Shown piece after piece: positions 12,341 to 22,647 of a DNA stretch of 64,000 bases. The stretch spans positions 154,372,210-154,436,209 of the forward strand of contig NC_039359.1 of the NCBI RefSeq assembly GCF_003573695.1, given 5' to 3'. The position numbers and the translations under genes are program-made. How positions within the stretch are numbered: position 1 is the stretch's first letter; every line of letters begins with the position of its first letter. The DNA is from Papaver somniferum. Lineage: Eukaryota > Streptophyta > Magnoliopsida > Ranunculales > Papaveraceae. The notes below the pieces were generated by a model, which was given only the letters and a program-made list of their open reading frames with translations, searched no databases and was not told the DNA's origin.

Positions 12341-14996
12341 CTAGAATTGATTTTTTTTAGTTTGTGTATGGATGTTTGATTTCTGTTTTGATTTTGTAGT
12401 CGTAGAGAAAGTAATTGTAGGCTGATTTTCTTAGTGTTTAAAAATAAATTTAGGTTTTCAGAGAACAATTAGCTTCTCACAATTGTTTGCAAAATCTTAA
12501 ACTTTGTGAATTATTGTTCATGAGAACTCCTATTGCTCTTATGTAGATGTTTTAACCAAGGATTACAACTTTAATCTGAAGTTTTATCTAAGAATGTTGA
12601 GCAATAGTGGGATGAAAAGTATGGTACTTCCTTGCATTATTTCAAGATCAAATATATGCAAGTTTTGTGTCTGCTGCTAACTTTCAAGATGTTGCATAGG
12701 TGGTTGCTGCTAGTGCTAACCATGTTCAAATTATTGGGGTAATGGTATTATAGTTCCATCTCAGTACCATCTTAGGATCGAAGTAGGGAAAAAGAAGTTA
12801 AACACGAACTCTGATACCAGTGCAGAGAATATTCTGAATAACTGTATACGAACAGCTGTTCACCCCAAGTATCATATCGAATGATTGGTAAGTCATTCTA
12901 GCTATGCGTTACTGAACAGGTAAATAGGAAATTTGTTTCCAATGGTTATATGCTAATATTTATATCAACACAATGTACTCTTTATATGGATTTGCAGCTT
13001 TCGTTTCTTAAGAAATTTATAGGTCCATGACCGAATCAGACTATATCCATATGCCTCTGTGTTTTTCTAATTATGTTATAAGCTTACTATATCTTTATAT
13101 TTAAATTGTGTAAATGTAAAAGTAAATAATTTTCTACAATTCTGTAACCCTTCACTTTTTTCCATTAGCTTTGGTTCTTATTATGCATTTGGTATCTTTT
13201 GATATTCGTGGCAGTTCAGTTAGTCATCTTCATCATGAAGTCTGTAAAATTTTCCAAGGTTTATATTTTAGATGCATTATATGACATGGAGAAGTTTGTT
13301 ATTGGAACACATTTATGTTCTAGCCTATATGCCACCTTCTCCCAGTAACACTCAAGGTTGGGATCCACCACTGACTTGCACTAATTATGCTTGCTTAGAA
13401 CCCCTTTTATATTTAGATGTTTGATTAATGTCTCTTGCATTTCAGGTCATTGATAATAACTTGGCTGAGCTAGCTGGGGAAGGGAGTAATAGATGTAGTT
13501 AGAGGTGCTGGCTTGATTGCAGCTACGGAAAAAATAGGTCAGGCAAACTAGATTTTCCACGTGTCCACCAGAAGAGAGTAGTAACAATCGCCTGGAGTGC
13601 CGACACGATGGCAACTGTGGAGAAAGTAGGTCAGGAAGAACAACATGTGCCACATGTCCACTAGACGAGCCACATGACTCTAGCTTCTATTTTGATACCA
13701 GTGAAGGGATATTTGTGCACATGGATTTGTTCAATTACGAAAAAATGTTAATTTTATTGTTAATTGTTAGATTGTATGTTATTTATCAAAATAAGCATGG
13801 GTCTTTCGGCTGTACTGGGTTGTTTTTCTCCTTCGATGCAGGCATGTTTGATAAAATGAACGGGAAGAGGAAGTACATTCTTATTTTGATAGCTTATATC
13901 CAGGAAACACACTTGGATTTATGGAAGGTGCGGATTAAGTTTGTAGTTTCCTTGGCCTACACTTTTGCTCTCATTTTCTTGAACTTCAAAATTCAAAATT
14001 GTGAGGTTCTCCACATTGTGATATAGATTGAAGCTAGCTTGATCTCCGGTTTTTGGCTAATCATCTTCTAAGTAGTTGATCTTGATATCGACAATTTAGG
14101 CTGCGAATTAGACATAACGAGTTTTGCAGCTTACTGTTGCTACTATTGCCGCGAAAGAGATTTCTCGCAGTTTATCCCGTTTTGGGATTTTCAGTGCAAC
14201 ATATTACTTTGAATATAGTATCAAACTTGGAAGCTTGACTTTGGGATCTTATCTTTTAGATTTCAGGATTTAGTTGAAAGCCTGCAGTTAGTCACTTCTT
14301 TCCACTAAATACTCCGCACCAAAACATTGTCCCAAGAAATGTTATTTAGAGATGTTTGATGTTTATAGGATGTTAAGTCTTAGGATGTATATAGCCCCAC
14401 CAGGGAAATGTTTATAGGATGTTAAGACTTTTAGATGTGTTGGACTTATAAATATAGTTGTACATACTTTCTGTTGCATGTAGTTAGTGGAAAGGTGTTT
14501 AAATGAAAGTAAGCAATTATCACAAATCAGAAATATAGTAGTACACTTAATAATTATATAGGCTTATGCCCAAGGTATGGCCTTTGTCTCCATGATGACA
14601 AAAGTTATCTGACGAACGACGTTTAATATAGACCCGATCCGAAAGTCGGGAAGCTCTGGATGGAGTAGTCATTAGACGGGTGAAAAGACTTCCCGGACAT
14701 GAGAAACTCACGGTATTTACCATAAAAGGGTCTCCGGATAGAGTTTCTGTTTGGACAACTGAAAAAGTTTGCGGTATTTTTAAGCGGGAAAGCGTGGGTC
14801 AACAAAATATAGGGTGGCTGTAGTCCCATAAAACCATCTTTCTCTTTCTTTCACTGCTATCCTTCTTCTCCTCTCCCACAGAAATCCTAGAGTTTTGCTT
14901 CTTTGTTTTTCTTTTCGTGATTTTCTTTCTGTTGATGTAGGTTATAATAATAGAATGATATAGTAGCAGTTGAATCGGAAAGACGATTGAATTAAT
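12341..14996 (+). repeat. PGK-exon tandem array, copy 3
   Basis: Third unit, colinear with copies 1 and 2 up to the GACGATTGAATTAAT segment at about 14985-14996. There it jumps to sequence that lies about 2.3 kb further along the unit, which marks a deletion between copies 3 and 4. It keeps an uninterrupted TAAAACCAT site at 14829-14837. Confidence 0.85.
13446..13663 (+). pseudogene. Phosphoglycerate kinase C-terminal exon relic, copy 3
   Basis: Acceptor TTGCATTTCAG, then V-I-D-N-N-LAELAGEG, the shared frame break, and the second segment. The glycine pair of GGAD is lost here: the frame reads VVTIAWSADTMATVEKVG. This copy is therefore further decayed at a position that in PGK belongs to a conserved glycine-rich nucleotide-binding loop. 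Confidence 0.6.
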
Positions 14997-16561
14997 CTCA
15001 ACATGGAGAATTATTGAAACACATTTATGTTCTAGCCTATATGCCACCTTCTCCCAGTAACACTCAAGGTTGGGATCCTTTATTGGGATCCACCACTGAC
15101 TTGCACTAATTATGCTTTCTTAGAACCCCTTTTATGTTTAGATGTTTGATTAATGTCTCTTGCATTTCAGGTCATTGCTAACAACTTGGCTGAGCTAGCT
15201 GGGGAAGGGAGTAATAGCTGTAGTTAGAGGTGCTGGGTTGATTGCAGCTCCGGAAAAAGTAGGTCAGGCAAACTAGATTTTCCACATGTCCCCCAGAAAA
15301 GAATAGTAACAATCGCCGGGGGTGCCGACTCGATGGCAACTGTGGAGAAAGTAGGTCAGGAAGAACAAGATGTGCCACATGTCTACTAGAGGAGCCACAT
15401 GACTCTAGCTTCTATTTTGATACCAGTGAAGGGATATTTGTACACATGGATTTGTTCAATTACGAAAAAATGTTAATTTTATTGTTAATTGTTAGATTAT
15501 ATGTTATTTATCATAATAAGCATGGGTCTTTCGGCCGAACTGGGTTGTTTTTCTCCTTCGATGCAGGCATGTCCGATAGAATGAACCGGAAGAGGAAGTA
15601 CGTTCTTATTTTGATAGATTATATCCAGGAAACACACTAGGATTTATGGAAGGTGCGGATTAAGTTTGTAGTTTTCTTGGCCTACACTTTTGCTCTCATT
15701 TTTCTTGAACTTCAAAATTCAAAATTGTGAGGTTCTCCACTTTGTGATATAGATTGAAGCTAGCTTGATCTCCGATTTTTGGCTAATCATATTCTAATAA
15801 GTTGATCTTGATCTCGACAATTTAGGCTGTGAATTACACATAATGAGTTTTGCAGCTTACTGTTGCTACTATTGCTGCGGAAGAGATTTCTCGCAGTGTA
15901 TCCCGTTTTGGGATTTTCAGTGCAACATAGTACTTTGAATGTAGTATAAAACTTGGCAGATTGACTTTGGGATCTGCTCTTTTAGATTTCAGGATTTAAT
16001 TGAAAGCCTGCAGTTAGTCACTTCTTATCACTAAATACTCTGCACCAAAACATTGTCCCAAAAAATGTTATTTAGAGCTGTTTGATGTTTATAGGATGTT
16101 AAGTCTTAGGATGTTTATAGCCCCACCAGGGAAATGTTTATAGGATGTTAAGACTTTTAGATGTGCTGAACTTATAAATATAGTTGTACATACTTTCTGT
16201 TGCATGTAGTTGGTGGAAAGGTGTTTAAATGAAAGTAAGCGATTATCACAAATCAAAATATAGTAGTACACTTAATAATTATATTAGCTTATGCCCAAGG
16301 TATGGCCTTTGTTTCCATGATGACAAAAGCTATCAGACGGACGTACGACGTTTAATATAGACCCGATCCGAAGGTCGGGAAGCTCCGGATGGAGTAGTCA
16401 TTACACGGCTGAAAAGGACTCTCGGACATGACTCGAGTATTTACCATAAAAGGGTCTCCGGATGGAGTTTCTGCTTGGACAACTGAAAAAGCTTGTGGTA
16501 TTTTTAAGCGGGAAAGCGTGGGTCAACAAAATATTGGGTGAGTGTAGTCCCATAAAACCAT
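14997..16561 (+). repeat. PGK-exon tandem array, copy 4 (5'-deleted, left part)
   Basis: Joined to copy 3 through a short microhomology (CTCAACAT / GACATGGAG), this copy lacks about 2.3 kb of the unit's first part but keeps the PGK exon relic and everything after it. It is interrupted at 16561 by the Mutator-like element and resumes at 20038. Confidence 0.82.
15171..15389 (+). pseudogene. Phosphoglycerate kinase C-terminal exon relic, copy 4
   Basis: Starts VIANNLAELAGEG after TTGCATTTCAG, with the same frame break as the other copies. The second segment reads IVTIAGGADSMATVEKVG, one of the closest to intact PGK. Confidence 0.62.
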
Positions 16562-16724
16562 GGGAACATTATCTATATACCTCTACTATGAGGCCCCTTG
16601 CAAATATACCCTTTTGGACTTTAAAAATACCCCTAAGCTTAATACATTACTAAAATACCCTCTTTTATATAGTGTATATACAAAAGGGGCTAACCATTAT
16701 TCAACAACAAAAAAAAAAACTACC

Positions 16725-17060
16725 TCTACTACCCGCCACCACTGTCCACTGCCAAACACCACCACCACTGTCCACCGCCGCCAACCACCACCGACGAAGA
16801 CCACCACCAACCACCATCACTGTCGCCAACCACCACTGACCACCACCGCTAACTACCAACCACCACCACCGCTAACCACCACAACTGTCCACCACCACCA
16901 ACCACCGCCGACGCTAACCAACACCACCAATGTCCACCACCACCGCCACCAATCACACCGCCGCCGTAAATAACCGCCACCAACCATCGCCACTAACCAC
17001 CACCGCCTTCAACCACCACCACCGCCGTCAGCCACCGCCACCGACGACCACCACTACCAT
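16725..17060 (+). repeat. CCACCA/CCGCCA-rich low-complexity tract
   Basis: About 330 bp of degenerate CCA/CCG trinucleotides inside the MULE near its left end. A shorter tract of GGTGGT character lies near the right end (about 19680-19850), so the two subterminal regions are roughly inverted with respect to each other. Frames through it are rich in Thr, His and Pro only because of composition, and I do not call a gene. Confidence 0.7.
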
Positions 17061-17093
17061 GTGGAGTCAACTATAAGAAATTGTGTCTATATC

Positions 17094-17355
17094 GGAGGCA
17101 ACTAGCTCAAGTTGTCTCCAATAAATAGTGTCCATATCGGAGGCAACTAGCTTAAGTTGTCTCCAAAAGTGGAGGCAACTAGCTCAAGTTGTTTCCAATA
17201 AAATAGTTTACAAGAATAAGTTGCAAAACAAAATGGAGCCAACTAACTCAAGTTGTCTCCGAATCTGAGGCAACTAGCTCAAGTTGTCTTCAAAAGTGAA
17301 AGCAACTAGCGAAAGTTGTCTTCATATATGGAGGCAACTATCACAAGTTGTCTCC
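17094..17355. repeat. Hairpin-forming repeat array A (7 copies)
   Basis: Seven imperfect copies of a 26-bp unit made of arm GGAGGCAACT, loop AGCTCA and arm AGTTGTCTCC start near 17094, 17142, 17169, 17233, 17262, 17299 and 17332. The two arms are nearly complementary, so each copy can fold as a 10-bp hairpin. Spacing is irregular (27-64 bp), unlike a simple minisatellite. Confidence 0.8.
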
Positions 17356-18078
17356 AAAAAATAAAAATTGTACACAAAAAAGTGAACCTAGTGTGAGTCG
17401 GACACACATCTTCTGACATATAGTCAGTTGTGCTACCATTGCACCATTGATTCATGCATAAACACAAGGTAACATGCATATAAAAAGCTACCTGGTTTGG
17501 CAACAAAAAAAAACTCACATATACTAGCTGAGCATCTATCAGTAATCTCAACTTAACAAACGGTATGCAAACCCAGCTCTATTGGCCAAGCTTCAGCTGC
17601 AGCATCAAACTGTTCTGCACTTCACTTCAACTCCCATTTGTTCACTGCTTCACCAACTGCAACCTTGTTCCACAAACTTATAGATCAACTCCAACAACAG
17701 CTGCAATTTTGCGTTTGCAGCATCACTAAAAATGCAATTCCTGCACTTGCATCTTTACCAGTACCAGTCACTGCAATTCCAGCTCATTCACTCATTCCCT
17801 GCTTCAAAAACCATCTGCATCTTACAAACCACTTCTTGACCTGGCCATTGCATCACCAATTTCAGTTCAGGTCTGGTTTCAGTCTCATCAGCTCTTGTAA
17901 AGCAACACCACCTCCTACTACAACAACATCAACCACCATCTCATACAACACCACATGACACAACATAGCTCAGCTTCTTCCATGTAAAAAATCATATCAA
18001 AATCACATTCAATAGACAGATAAATGGTAACACTGACCAAACACGTCGATAAATTGCTAACTATTTTCTTAAAAAAAT

Positions 18079-18200
18079 GAAGGCAACTAGTTCAAGTTGC
18101 TTCCAAATCCGGAAGCAACTAGCTCAAGTTGCTTCCAAATCCGGAAGCAACTAGCTCAAGTTGCTTCCAAATCCGGAACCAACTAGCTCAAGTTGCCTCG
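18079..18200. repeat. Hairpin-forming repeat array B (4 copies)
   Basis: Four copies at regular spacing, joined by AAATCC, of the same kind of unit. Here the arms are exactly complementary in the middle copies: GGAAGCAACT, loop AGCTCA, AGTTGCTTCC. It lies about 700 bp from array A within the same MULE. Confidence 0.82.
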
Positions 18201-18318
18201 ATTTACACGACCTATCATAGAGAACGCCACATACGGAGAGCAAAACCAATACAACCTTGGAATAGAGAACATAACAGTTGTATGCTCCATCCATCTATTA
18301 CACACACCACTCGAACAC

Positions 18319-18335
18319 ATATATATATATATATC
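18319..18335. repeat. (AT)n microsatellite
   Basis: About eight AT dinucleotides inside the MULE. An ordinary microsatellite. Confidence 0.8.
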
Positions 18336-20037
18336 AATTGCTTTAATTTTCTATTTGACTGTTCAATTCATTATTTTATTAACCAATCCAATATTATTAT
18401 TTGATTGTTTTTTTGTACCATGTGACATCAATTGTGAGTTGAGAGCAAAGGTGCAAGTAAAAGCAGAAAATAACAAATACCTGTACACCATGTATGCATG
18501 ATATATTGTTAGAGTACTCCAGAAGCATCTCTCATGCTCATATTCACATTGTTCCGCATGGTTCTTCGTCCAATTCCAGCAGATCCCTTTGTCATCGTAG
18601 CTACAAACTCACCATAATCGATCCTACTATCTTGATACATAAACAACATTTAACGAAAATGAAGGTTCGCCTAAAATGATATATGAACAATTAAAAATTT
18701 CAATGATTTTCAATACATACATTATCCTGATCAACTTCTTTAATGATAGAAGAACGTCAGTCATGTTATGCTCTACACAAGCTTGCTGGAGTTCGTCAAC
18801 TGTAATATAACCACCAACGTCTTTGTTAAAGTACGTAAATACTGCAAACCAATCTCAACAACCACAACTATATCCAAATCATCAAAACATCTCCATCATA
18901 AGCCATCTCCTAAGTTTCCAAAAGACAATCACCAATTTCCACACCAACACTGTAAATACATCCCTGCATCCTCAAACACAGCTCATATCTTAGCTCTAAT
19001 TGTTGTTGTCTATAATATCAACTCTAATTCTTGTTGTTTGCAATAGAAACTCTCATCCATGCAGTTCCATCCCTAGCAACTTCTGCTTCCATTTCCATGT
19101 TGCACAACAACAATCAATTAGGTAACTCCATCTCAGATACCACCAACATCTTCAAATTTCTTCTTGAATCAATCACAAATAAACACCAAGCCAACTCAAA
19201 GTTGATCAGTAACTTTCAATTGCTTCATTAGAGAGCTTCAATTTCTTCATTTTATGTAACTCAAATACCTAATTCCCGATTCTTCTCAACAGACCCCTGA
19301 TTCTTCTTTGCTTTCTCTAATTATAGTATCTATAATCGAAATCAACAAGTACCCATGACTGATGTATCTTTTTCGACACTGAATTCTCATCAAACTCCAA
19401 ATTCAAACTTCCAATTATTCATTCAAAATCGAATCTCGATCTTAAAAGTTAAATGAAACCAAAAATCAATCTCTATCACTCTGAATCTGATATTGAAATC
19501 GTTTATTATCGGAAATTTAGTTTAGAATGAGATCCATACCAGAAATCAAAACCTAAATTGGGATCTCACCCGAATCTTCAACGAAGAAGAAGAAGATGGA
19601 CCGCTTCTCCTGATGATTTTTATATTCGAATTTCGGGATTTGATTCACATAAAGAGAGAATTGTTGATGGATCTGGTGATAGACTTGGTGGATTTTGAGG
19701 TGGTGGTGGAATTGGAGGTGGATCGATGGGTTTGTTGTTGGTGGTGGTGATTGCCGGAGAGAAGGAGAAGAGAGATAGTGATAACTCTCTGAGATGATGT
19801 CGATGGCGATGGTGTTGGTGGCGTTGGTTGTGGTGGCGACGGAGATGGAGATGGTGCTGGCGAGGGAGATGCAGATGAGAAATGAAGAAGAGGCCGAAGT
19901 GTAAGAGGTAAAGGTTAAAGTTGGGATTATGCAAATCATTTTCTGTTCATAATTATGCCACTAGGGGTATATGTAAAGACTCATAAGGGTACTTGTGCAG
20001 AATCCATGGACAGTAGGGGAATATATAACATCCCCAC

Positions 20038-20402
20038 TAAAACCATCTTTCTCTTTCTTTCACTGCTATCCTTCTTCTCATCTCTCGCAGAAATCCTAGA
20101 GTTTTGCTTCTCTGTTTTTCTTTTCGTGATTTTCTTTCTGTTAATGTAGGTTATAATAATAGACTGATATAGTTGCAGTTGAATCGGAAAGACGATTGAA
20201 TTAATTATAAGGACAATATTGATGGAGTAACTAATCTCAACATCATCGATTTACACAAGAAGAATCAGATTGAAGTCTCTTATACTAAAATCCCATGTTC
20301 TATGGTAACTTGCCAAGGTATACCCTGATCTCTATGCAGTGATTTTGTATTTGTTTGGTTTGTATCTTAGCGTAGAATCTGGTGATCAATTTTGGACAAA
20401 CC
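20038..20402 (+). repeat. PGK-exon tandem array, copy 4 (right part, after the MULE)
   Basis: Resumes at the second TAAAACCAT with the pyrimidine-rich CATCTTTCTCTTTCTTTCAC segment and the GTTATAATAATAGACTG segment seen after the empty site in copies 1-3, then runs into copy 5. Confidence 0.82.
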
Positions 20403-22647
20403 CTAAAATTGTTTTTTTTAGTTTATGTATGAATGTTTGATTTTTTTTTTGATTTTGTAGTCGTAGAGAAAGTAATTGTAGGCTGATTTTCTTAGTGTTT
20501 AAAAATAAATTTGGGTTTTCAGAGAACAATTAGCTTCTCACAGTTATTTTCAAAATCTTAAACTTTGTGAATTATTGTTCATGAGAACTCCTATTGCTCT
20601 TATGTAGATGTTTTAACCAAAGATTACAACTTTGATCTGAAGTTTTATCTAAGAATGTTGAGCAATAGTGGGATGAAAAGTATGGTACTTCCTTGCATTA
20701 TTTCAAGATCAAATATATGCAAGTTTTGTGTCTGCTTTTAACTCTCTAGATGTTGCATAGGTGGTTGTTGCTGGTGCTAACTCTGTTCAAATTATCGGGG
20801 TAATGGTATTACAATTCCATCTCAGTACCATCTTAGGACCGAAGTAGGGTAAAAGAAGTTAAACACGAACTCTGATACCAGTGCAGAAAATATTCTGAAT
20901 AACTGTATACGGACAACTGTTCACCCCAAGTATCTTTCCGAATGATTGGTAAGTCATTCTAGCTATGCGTTACTGAACAGGTAAATAGGAAATTTGTTTC
21001 CAATGGTTATATGCTAATATTTTTATCAACACAATGTACTCTTTATATGGATTTGCATCTTTCGTTTCTTAAGCAATTTATAGGTCCATGACCGAATCAG
21101 ACTATATCCATCTGCGTCTGTGTTTTTCAAATTATGTTATAAGCTTACTATATCTTTATATCTAAATAGTGTAAATGTAAAAGAGTAATAATTTTCTACA
21201 ATTCTGTAACCCTTCACTGTTTTCCATTAGCTTTGGTTCTTATTATGCAGTTGCTATCTTTTGATATTCGTGGCAGTTCAGTTAGTCATCTTCATCATGA
21301 AGTCTGTACAATTTTCCAAGGTTTATATTTTAGAAGCATTATATGACATGGAGAAGTTTTTTATTGGAACACATTTATGTTCTAGCCTATATGCCACCTT
21401 CTCCCAGTAACACTCAAGGTTGAGATCCTTTACTGGGATCCACCACTGACTTGCACTAATTATGCTTGCTCAGAACCCCTTTTATATTTAGATGTTTGAT
21501 TAATGTCTCTTGCATTTCAGGTCATTGCTAACAACTTGGTTGAGCTAGCTGGGGAAGGGAGTAATAGCTGTAGTTAGAGGTGATGGGTTGATTGCAGCTA
21601 CAGAAAAAGTAGGTCAGGCCAACTATATTTTCCACGTGTCCGCCAGAAGAGAGTAGTAAAAATCGCCGGGGGTGCCGACTCGATGGCAACTGTGGAGAAA
21701 GTAGGTCAGGAAGAACAAGATGTGCCACATGTCCACTAGAGGAGCCACATGACTCTAGCTTCTATTTTGATACCAGTGAAGGGATATTTGTACACATGGA
21801 TTTGTTCAATTACGAAAAAATGTTAATTTTATTGTTAACTGTTAGATTGTATGTTATTTATCATAATAAGCATGGGTCTTTCGGCTGAACTGGGTTGTTT
21901 TTCTCCTTCGATGCAGGCATTTCCGATAGAATGAACGGGAAGAGGATGTACATTCTTATTTTGATAGCTTATATCCAGGAAACACACTTGGATTTATGGA
22001 AGGTGCGGATTAAGTTTGTAGTTTCCTTGGCCTACACTTTTGCTCTCATTTTTCTTGAACTTCAAAATTCAAAATTGTGAGGTTCTCCACTTTGTGATAT
22101 AGATTGAAGCTAGCTTGATCTCCGGTTTTTGGCTAATCATCTTCTAATCAGTTGATCTTGATCTCGACAATTTAGGCTGCGAATTATACATAACGAGTTT
22201 TGCAGCTTACTATTGCTACTATTGCTGCGGAAGAGATTTCTCGTAATGTATCACGTTTTGGGATTTTCAGTGCAACATATTACTTTTAATGTAGTATCAA
22301 ACTTGGCAGCTTGACTTTGGGATCTTCTCTTTTAGATTTCAGGATTTAATTGAAAGCCTGCAGTTAGTAACTTCTTTTCACTAAGTACTCCGCACCAAAA
22401 CATTGTCCCTAGAAATGTTATTTAGAGCTGTTTGATGTTTATAGGATGTTAAGTCCTAGGATGTTTATAGCCCCACCAGGGAAATGTTTATAGGATGTTA
22501 AGACTTTTAGATGTGCTGAACTTATAAATATAGTTGTACATACTTTCTGTTGCATGTAGTTAGTGGAAAGGTGTTTAAATGAAAGTAAGCGATTATCACA
22601 ATCAGAAATATAGTAGTACACTTAATAATTATATAGGCTTATGCCCA
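20403..22647 (+). repeat. PGK-exon tandem array, copy 5 (3'-truncated)
   Basis: Colinear with copies 1-3 from CCTAAAATTG up to GGCTTATGCCCA at 22647, where the similarity stops and unrelated sequence starts. It therefore lacks the promoter/5'UTR-like last part of the unit and ends the array. Confidence 0.83.
21521..21739 (+). pseudogene. Phosphoglycerate kinase C-terminal exon relic, copy 5
   Basis: Starts VIANNLVELAGEG with the shared frame break, then second segment VVKIAGGADSMATVEKVG. It keeps the same terminal frame and stop as the other copies. Confidence 0.6.

Larger units (their letters stand above)
16553..20046. mobile_element. Mutator-like (MULE) non-autonomous element with 9-bp target duplication
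   Basis: The element body is 16562-20037 (3,476 bp), flanked by identical 9-bp TAAAACCAT at 16553-16561 and 20038-20046. The empty site is seen in array copies 1 (9108-9116), 2 (11976-11984) and 3 (14829-14837), so the insertion is proven by comparison. The ends form an imperfect inverted repeat: left GGGAACATTATCTATATACC, right (reverse complement, from about 20035) GGGGATGTTATATATTCCCC. A 9-bp duplication with such ends is characteristic of the Mutator superfamily. No transposase reading frame is visible. The contents are a (CCACCA)-rich segment, hairpin repeat arrays and unidentified filler, so it depends on a transposase made elsewhere. Confidence 0.85.

Noticed and set aside
16560..16973. 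Long Thr/Pro/His-rich open frame in the MULE
   Set aside because: It is a by-product of the CCACCA/CCGCCA repeat composition, with no start context, domain or conservation signal.
19553..19939. Two overlapping minus-strand frames rich in Ser/Thr and His
   Set aside because: They overlap in different frames across GGTGGT-type low-complexity sequence, so neither can be supported as a gene.
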